Source: an uncultured Clostridia bacterium
GTDB taxonomy: Bacteria > Bacillota > Clostridia > Christensenellales > Borkfalkiaceae
Direction of reading: 5' to 3'
DNA: 35,309 nt
Assembly (NCBI GenBank): GCA_947629845.1
Contig: CANRFD010000001.1
Span: 1 to 35,309 of the forward strand
Within the stretch, counting starts at the first letter, position 1, and each line of letters opens with the position of its first letter. A program made the translations under genes and the position numbers. Shown piece by piece: positions 33,151 through 35,309 of this stretch. Below the pieces are notes generated by a model. The model was given only the letters and a program-made list of their open reading frames with translations, did not search any database and was not told the origin of the DNA.

Positions 33151-35309
33151 TCAATTTGCCTTGCCTATTACCTGCACCGCCGAAAGCGACGCATTGCCGT
33201 TGTCGTGTGCGCCCGACGAGGTGATGTGCACCGAGATCGTCGTCTCGCCCGTCACGGAGATGGGGATGACGACCCGTTTGCACGCCGAAGGGTCGTTCGC
33301 CGAGAAGCTCACCGACTTCTTCTCTTTGCCCATGTAGTTGTGGACGGAGACGGTGTTCGTGCCGTTCCACACGCCTACATACAGCACGATGTACTGCGTA
33401 TTTTGGTCAACGCTGAAGGAGATGGCGTAGCTCTCGTTGGAGGCGGTGTGATAGCCCATCGTCGAACCTGCGCTCGTCGCCATCTCTTCGCCGTCCGTCC
33501 ACGAAAGTTTCGCCTTGTAGTCGTTGAACGAATTGAACTTGGAGCCCGACACGTCGCCGATGACCTCGCCGTCCTGCTTGTGCACAAAGCCGCTGCTGCC
33601 CTCGTTGGTCTTGAGCCAGTCGAGCACAACGCCCTCCGAAATGCCGTTCGGCAGCTGCGAGAGGTTGGCGTCGGCTGCGTCCGTCACCATGAAGTCGGTG
33701 GGCACCGTAAGGTCGGGCAGGTTGACCGCCTGCGCCTCGGCGTCGCCGTACACGATCGCGTCCGAGCTCTGGCCGTTCGTCCGCGAGGAGTGCATGCTGT
33801 AGCGGACGTAAATTTCGGTGTCCGCTTCCGCCGAGACGGCGATCGTCACCTTCCTCGCCGCCGTGCCGTTGAAGTTGTTGTTGAGCTGCGTGCTCGAAGT
33901 GAGGTCGGCTGCGGGCTCGTCGAAAATGACGGTATAAACGTTCCCCGCCCTGTCGCGCACGGTGAGTTTGCTCACGCACTGCGTCGCGACGAGGTAGAGG
34001 GTATACACCTTCTGCGCCCCCTTCTTCACTTTCAGCGTAACGTTCACATCCACCTGTCCGCTCGTGGCGGTGGAGATGCCCTTCGCGATGTCCTGCCCCT
34101 CGCCCTGCGTCCAGTCCGCGCAGACGGCCGCCGTCGTACCCGACCACATCTCGAAGTCGCTTGCGATGTCGCCGATGACGTGCTCCGCATTCAGCTTCCG
34201 CGAGGTGAGATTGCCGAAGTACGCCCAGTCGTCGTACGCTTCGCTGTCGAGATCGAGGTAGCCCTCCACCTCCGCCGCCTCGCCCACGCTGAAGTTTGCG
34301 GGGGTCGCGTCGTAATCTGCGTTCTTTTGCGCCGTCGCAAGTTTTGCGTTGTCGGCGAAGTCCACAACGATGGTCGTCTCCTCGTCGACGTCCCCCGAGA
34401 AGGAGAACATGTACACCGCGGTGTCCGCCGAGGCTCCCGTAAAGGAGAAGGGCGAAGCGAGGCTGTCCTTTGCATAGTAGCTCATGCCGGTGACGAGCTT
34501 CCCGTTCACGGTGATGCTCTTCACGTCGCCGAGCTCGGCAAAGGCATGCAGGCGGACGTTCCACTTGCGGGAGGTAAACGCCCTGTCGCCGTCGAACTCC
34601 CCTTCCGCCGCGCCGATCTTGATGGTATACTTGCCTTCCGCGGCCTCCGCCGTGATGAGCGTCGTGCGGTACTTGCCGTACTTGTACGCCTGCGTCACGG
34701 TGTCGTCCTCGTAGAGCGTGGTCTGCGCCTTGCTCGCGGCGGGATAGGCGTCAAGGGTGAGCTCGCTCCAATCCTTTTCGCTCAGGTTGCTCATGTCGGG
34801 CGCGAGCACGTTGAGCGTGCCCTTGCGCACGAAGATGGGCGAAGTCTCCAGCGGGTGCGTCACCGGATAGGTGTACGGCCCCACGTATTCCTTGCCCGAC
34901 CACACGTCGATCCACGTCCCGTCGGGGAGGAACACGTCGCGGGTGTCGTAGCAGGAGGAAGCTCCCTTCACGGGTTTCTCGATGGCGTACATGTAGAAGT
35001 GCGCATAGTTGCCCTCTTCCACATATTTTATCTCGATGGAGTGCTTCGTGCCCGCCGCGTAGTAAGGGGTCTCGAACAGCGTATCGTATTTGTTGGTGCC
35101 GTCCGACGCGCTGTTTACGACCATGCTGCCGTCGATGCGCACCTGCACTCTGTCGTCCGCGAAGAAGGTCAGGCGGGTGTCTGTATCCCCCACCGTGAAG
35201 TCGCCCTTCCAGATGATGGTGAAGTTGTCGCGCGGCAACCCCACGGGGCCGGACTGACCCCAGTCGAGCACAAATCCGGTGTCCTGACGGTCGAACACGG
35301 GCTCGTCGC
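33151..35309 (-). CDS. C-terminal part of a surface GH31 glycoside hydrolase with PA14 and two DWxYFG-type modules (partial)
   Basis: The frame is open at the right edge, so the N-terminus, signal peptide and catalytic barrel are not visible. What remains, numbered from the first in-frame GTG in the window: PA14 (to about 118, with LTFFADDRVQVRIDG); the proximal GH31 sandwich (VFLPDGTWIDVWSGKEY at about 122, SPIFVRKG at about 153); the distal sandwich with LYEDDTVTQAYKYG and TVNGKLV; then module C1 (about 344-522, opening DDWAYFGNLTSRKL) and C2 (545-713, opening GVVLDWLKTNEG). GH31 assignment rests on these C-terminal motifs and on matching domain order in the complete GH31 of this operon. 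The appended modules suggest it is secreted or surface-bound. It is the first visible gene of the operon. Confidence 0.85.
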   Translation of the reverse strand, partial: DEPVFDRQDTGFVLDWGQSGPVGLPRDNFTIIWKGDFTVGDTDTRLTFFADDRVQVRIDGSMVVNSASDGTNKYDTLFETPYYAAGTKHSIEIKYVEEGNYAHFYMYAIEKPVKGASSCYDTRDVFLPDGTWIDVWSGKEYVGPYTYPVTHPLETSPIFVRKGTLNVLAPDMSNLSEKDWSELTLDAYPAASKAQTTLYEDDTVTQAYKYGKYRTTLITAEAAEGKYTIKIGAAEGEFDGDRAFTSRKWNVRLHAFAELGDVKSITVNGKLVTGMSYYAKDSLASPFSFTGASADTAVYMFSFSGDVDEETTIVVDFADNAKLATAQKNADYDATPANFSVGEAAEVEGYLDLDSEAYDDWAYFGNLTSRKLNAEHVIGDIASDFEMWSGTTAAVCADWTQGEGQDIAKGISTATSGQVDVNVTLKVKKGAQKVYTLYLVATQCVSKLTVRDRAGNVYTVIFDEPAADLTSSTQLNNNFNGTAARKVTIAVSAEADTEIYVRYSMHSSRTNGQSSDAIVYGDAEAQAVNLPDLTVPTDFMVTDAADANLSQLPNGISEGVVLDWLKTNEGSSGFVHKQDGEVIGDVSGSKFNSFNDYKAKLSWTDGEEMATSAGSTMGYHTASNESYAISFSVDQNTQYIVLYVGVWNGTNTVSVHNYMGKEKKSVSFSANDPSACKRVVIPISVTGETTISVHITSSGAHDNGNASLSAVQVIGKAN
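33160..33666 (-). repeat. Module C2 of the surface GH31
   Basis: Begins GVVLDWLKTNEGSSGF, then EVIGDVSGSKF, LSWTDGEE, YIVLYVGVWNGTNTVSVHNY and NASLSAVQVIG at the C-terminus. This is the GH31 module most like A1/A2. Confidence 0.7.
33733..34269 (-). repeat. Module C1 of the surface GH31
   Basis: Begins DDWAYFG followed by HVIGDIASDFEMW and an ADWTQGEGQ stretch, then a VYTLYLVATQCVSKLTVRD strand pair. It shares the layout of the A/B modules of the Ig-like lipoprotein. Confidence 0.6.

Overview
The window looks like chromosomal DNA of an uncultured, GC-rich clostridial Firmicute, probably from an animal gut or another plant-fibre habitat. The evidence is a spo0A gene, SpoIIIE/FtsK, clostridial-type glutamate dehydrogenase, strong GGAGG ribosome sites, sigma-A promoters and a Gram-positive type polysaccharide-utilisation operon built from lipoproteins and a CUT1 ABC importer. 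I cannot name the genus. Most genes lie on the minus strand, and the two ends cut through genes.

Positions 1-12,300 hold housekeeping and regulatory genes: a partial FtsK/SpoIIIE translocase with a repeat-expanded linker; a membrane-anchored Glu-rich protein of unknown function; spo0A; a region of dispersed intergenic repeats; an ABC-F ATPase; a zinc ribbon-TIR-five-TM-LRR protein; a divergent iron alcohol dehydrogenase; and a DUF368/PopT-type polyprenyl-phosphate transporter. Spo0A has lost its phosphoacceptor Asp and most of its acidic pocket but keeps an intact DNA-binding domain. The TIR protein is predicted to place TIR in the cytosol and leucine-rich repeats outside, which resembles the layout of animal Toll-like receptors. 

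Positions 12,300-14,000 hold a small divergent pair that looks acquired: an XRE repressor and a BspA-type LRR protein. A perfect palindrome sits inside the LRR promoter. Next comes gdhA with its own promoter and an operator-like palindrome.

Positions 15,494-35,309 form one minus-strand carbohydrate operon. In order of transcription it encodes: an extracellular GH31 with PA14 and two accessory modules (partial), a 1478-residue Ig-like lipoprotein, a substrate-binding lipoprotein, two CUT1 permeases, a GH43 lipoprotein, a 1253-residue lipoprotein with four CBM9/DOMON-like domains and three B-repeats, and two cytoplasmic enzymes (GH43 and GH31-PA14). I infer that a branched glycan is bound and trimmed at the surface, imported as oligosaccharides and finished inside. 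The importer's ATPase and any regulator are not in the window. The most unusual part of the operon is a roughly 180-residue beta-rich module, starting with a DW(A/x)YFG-like motif, present four times in the Ig-like protein and twice in the surface GH31.

Stretches of more than 300 bases without a gene are 3085-3410 (promoter, 5' UTR hairpin, repeat fragment, terminator) and 5409-6025 (spo0A promoter, dispersed repeats, terminator). No tRNA, rRNA, CRISPR array or insertion sequence was seen.
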